A stretch of DNA of 6,007 bases from Pseudomonadota bacterium (GTDB lineage: Bacteria > Pseudomonadota > Alphaproteobacteria > Rhodobacterales > Rhodobacteraceae): positions 1 to 6,007 of the forward strand of contig JACZTQ010000205.1 in the NCBI GenBank assembly GCA_022573605.1, read 5' to 3'. The translations under genes were made by a program, and so were the position numbers. Below are positions 5,152 to 6,007 of the stretch, in pieces; the first letter of the stretch is position 1; the number at the start of each line of letters is the position of its first letter. The notes under the pieces are model-generated. The model was not told where the DNA came from, searched no databases, and was given only the letters and a program-made list of their open reading frames with translations.

Positions 5152-6007
5152 ATGGCATTTTTCTCCAGCGATCGCCGTGCCACCCCGCTGGTCGACAGCG
5201 AGATGTCCGAGGCCATGCGCCGCCGGCTGGGCGAGCTGATCGGCCTCGGCCTGGGTGCGCTGGCGGTCCTGCTGGGCCTTTGCCTGGCCAGCTACGACAT
5301 CAACGATCCGAGCCATTTCTCCTCGACCGGCGCGCCGCCTTCCAACTTGCTCGGCCGCTTCGGGGCCATCGTCGCCGACCCGATGATGCGCGCCTTCGGC
5401 GCCGCGAGCTGGGGCCTGGTGGCCTTCTTCGGCGTCTGGGCGGCGCGCTTCATGTTCCATCTCGGCGAGCGCCGCCTGACCCGGCGCTCGATGATCGCGC
5501 CGCTGGCGTTCGTGATCGGCACCGTGTTCGCCTCGACCCATGTGCCGTGGCCGAGCTGGCAGCTCTCGTCGGGGCTCGGCGGGTTTGTCGGCGACACCGT
5601 GGTGCGCTCGCTGATCGGCATCCTGCCGATGAACCCGACGGCGGCCTTGCAGAGCCTGTCGCTGGCCTTCGGCGCCGCGCTGCTCGCCGGCGCCGGCGCC
5701 GCCCTGGGCGTCACCGCCCGGGAGGCCTGGCTGATCGTGCGCTGGATGGCGCGCTCGCTGTTGCTGGTCACCCGCCAGTGCCTGCGCGGCTTCGGCGGAT
5801 CGCTCCGCGCCGTGGCGGCGCGGGTGCGCGCCTGGCGGACCCGGCCGCGCTCCGAGCGGATGCCCCCGGCGGAGCCGACCGGAGGCATGAGGAAGCGCAT
5901 GCTGCAAGCCAGACGCCGGAGCGGCGAGCCGCCGATGTCCCGCGCCGCCGTGGACCGCGACGATGACGACGGCGACGCGGGGACCGCGGACGGCCGGGAC
6001 CAGCAGG
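5152..6007 (+). CDS. ftsK: DNA translocase FtsK, N-terminal membrane domain and start of linker (cut by window edge)
   Basis: The frame stays open from the ATG at 5152 to the window end, giving 285 complete residues. FtsK anchors at the division septum through its N-terminal membrane domain and pumps DNA with a C-terminal hexameric motor, helping to clear and resolve chromosome termini. Visible here are hydrophobic segments at about 27-47, 80-103, 113-128 and 165-186, matching the four-helix FtsK N-domain; the periplasmic motif NDPSHFSS with NLLGRFGAIVAD (51-76); and a charged linker, first Arg-rich (about 212-257), then Asp-rich (268-282). The motor with its Walker motifs and the gamma DNA-reading domain lie beyond the window, so identity rests on the N-domain and its place after dapC. 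Codon use is GC-rich like dapC. Its upstream region is occupied by the 61-bp repeats, so any promoter must lie within or just after them, or it is co-transcribed with dapC across the hairpins. Confidence 0.87.
   Translation, partial: MAFFSSDRRATPLVDSEMSEAMRRRLGELIGLGLGALAVLLGLCLASYDINDPSHFSSTGAPPSNLLGRFGAIVADPMMRAFGAASWGLVAFFGVWAARFMFHLGERRLTRRSMIAPLAFVIGTVFASTHVPWPSWQLSSGLGGFVGDTVVRSLIGILPMNPTAALQSLSLAFGAALLAGAGAALGVTAREAWLIVRWMARSLLLVTRQCLRGFGGSLRAVAARVRAWRTRPRSERMPPAEPTGGMRKRMLQARRRSGEPPMSRAAVDRDDDDGDAGTADGRDQQ

Noticed and set aside
5091..5966. Open frames on both strands over the ftsK start (plus 5091-5966; minus 5110-5907)
   Set aside because: They are compositional shadows; the frame from 5152 gives a recognisable FtsK four-helix N-domain.

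Overview
The window looks like a chromosomal segment of a GC-rich alphaproteobacterium, most likely in or near the Rhodobacterales. Evidence: GC-rich genes with strong G/C third-position bias (one sampled 60-base line of the amidase is 75% G+C), a Coq6/UbiH-type ubiquinone hydroxylase, a DapC-type aminotransferase directly upstream of an FtsK-type DNA translocase, and GANTC (CcrM-type) sites near ftsK. The taxonomic placement is inference from recalled gene order and protein style.

Layout. Positions 1-951 (minus) hold the first 317 residues of a UbiH/Coq6-family flavin monooxygenase whose C-terminus lies outside the window. A 63-bp divergent spacer with a 7-bp inverted repeat separates it from an amidase-signature hydrolase (1015-2355, plus). 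Four bases after the amidase stop is the stop of a convergent gene (2360-3526, minus) for a solitary P-loop ATPase with a C-terminal winged-helix-like region. This gene is clearly less GC-rich than its neighbours and is preceded by a very AT-rich, palindrome-bearing promoter segment, so it looks like an acquired gene set into a core neighbourhood. A divergent spacer then leads to dapC (3737-4954, plus), which makes N-succinyl-diaminopimelate in the lysine/peptidoglycan pathway. The window ends with the N-terminal membrane part of ftsK (5152-6007, plus, truncated by the window edge).

The most unusual structure lies between dapC and ftsK: a tandem array of a 61-bp unit (two identical copies plus a third identical over its first 48 bp), each copy folding into a nested hairpin and carrying a GACTC site. 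The array begins inside dapC, so the last codons and stop of dapC are repeat sequence.

The core genes are housekeeping: respiratory quinone synthesis, diaminopimelate synthesis and chromosome segregation/division. The amidase substrate and the ATPase role cannot be read from sequence. I do not see a clear multi-gene novel system; the leads are the repeat array and the ATPase with its operator-like upstream region.
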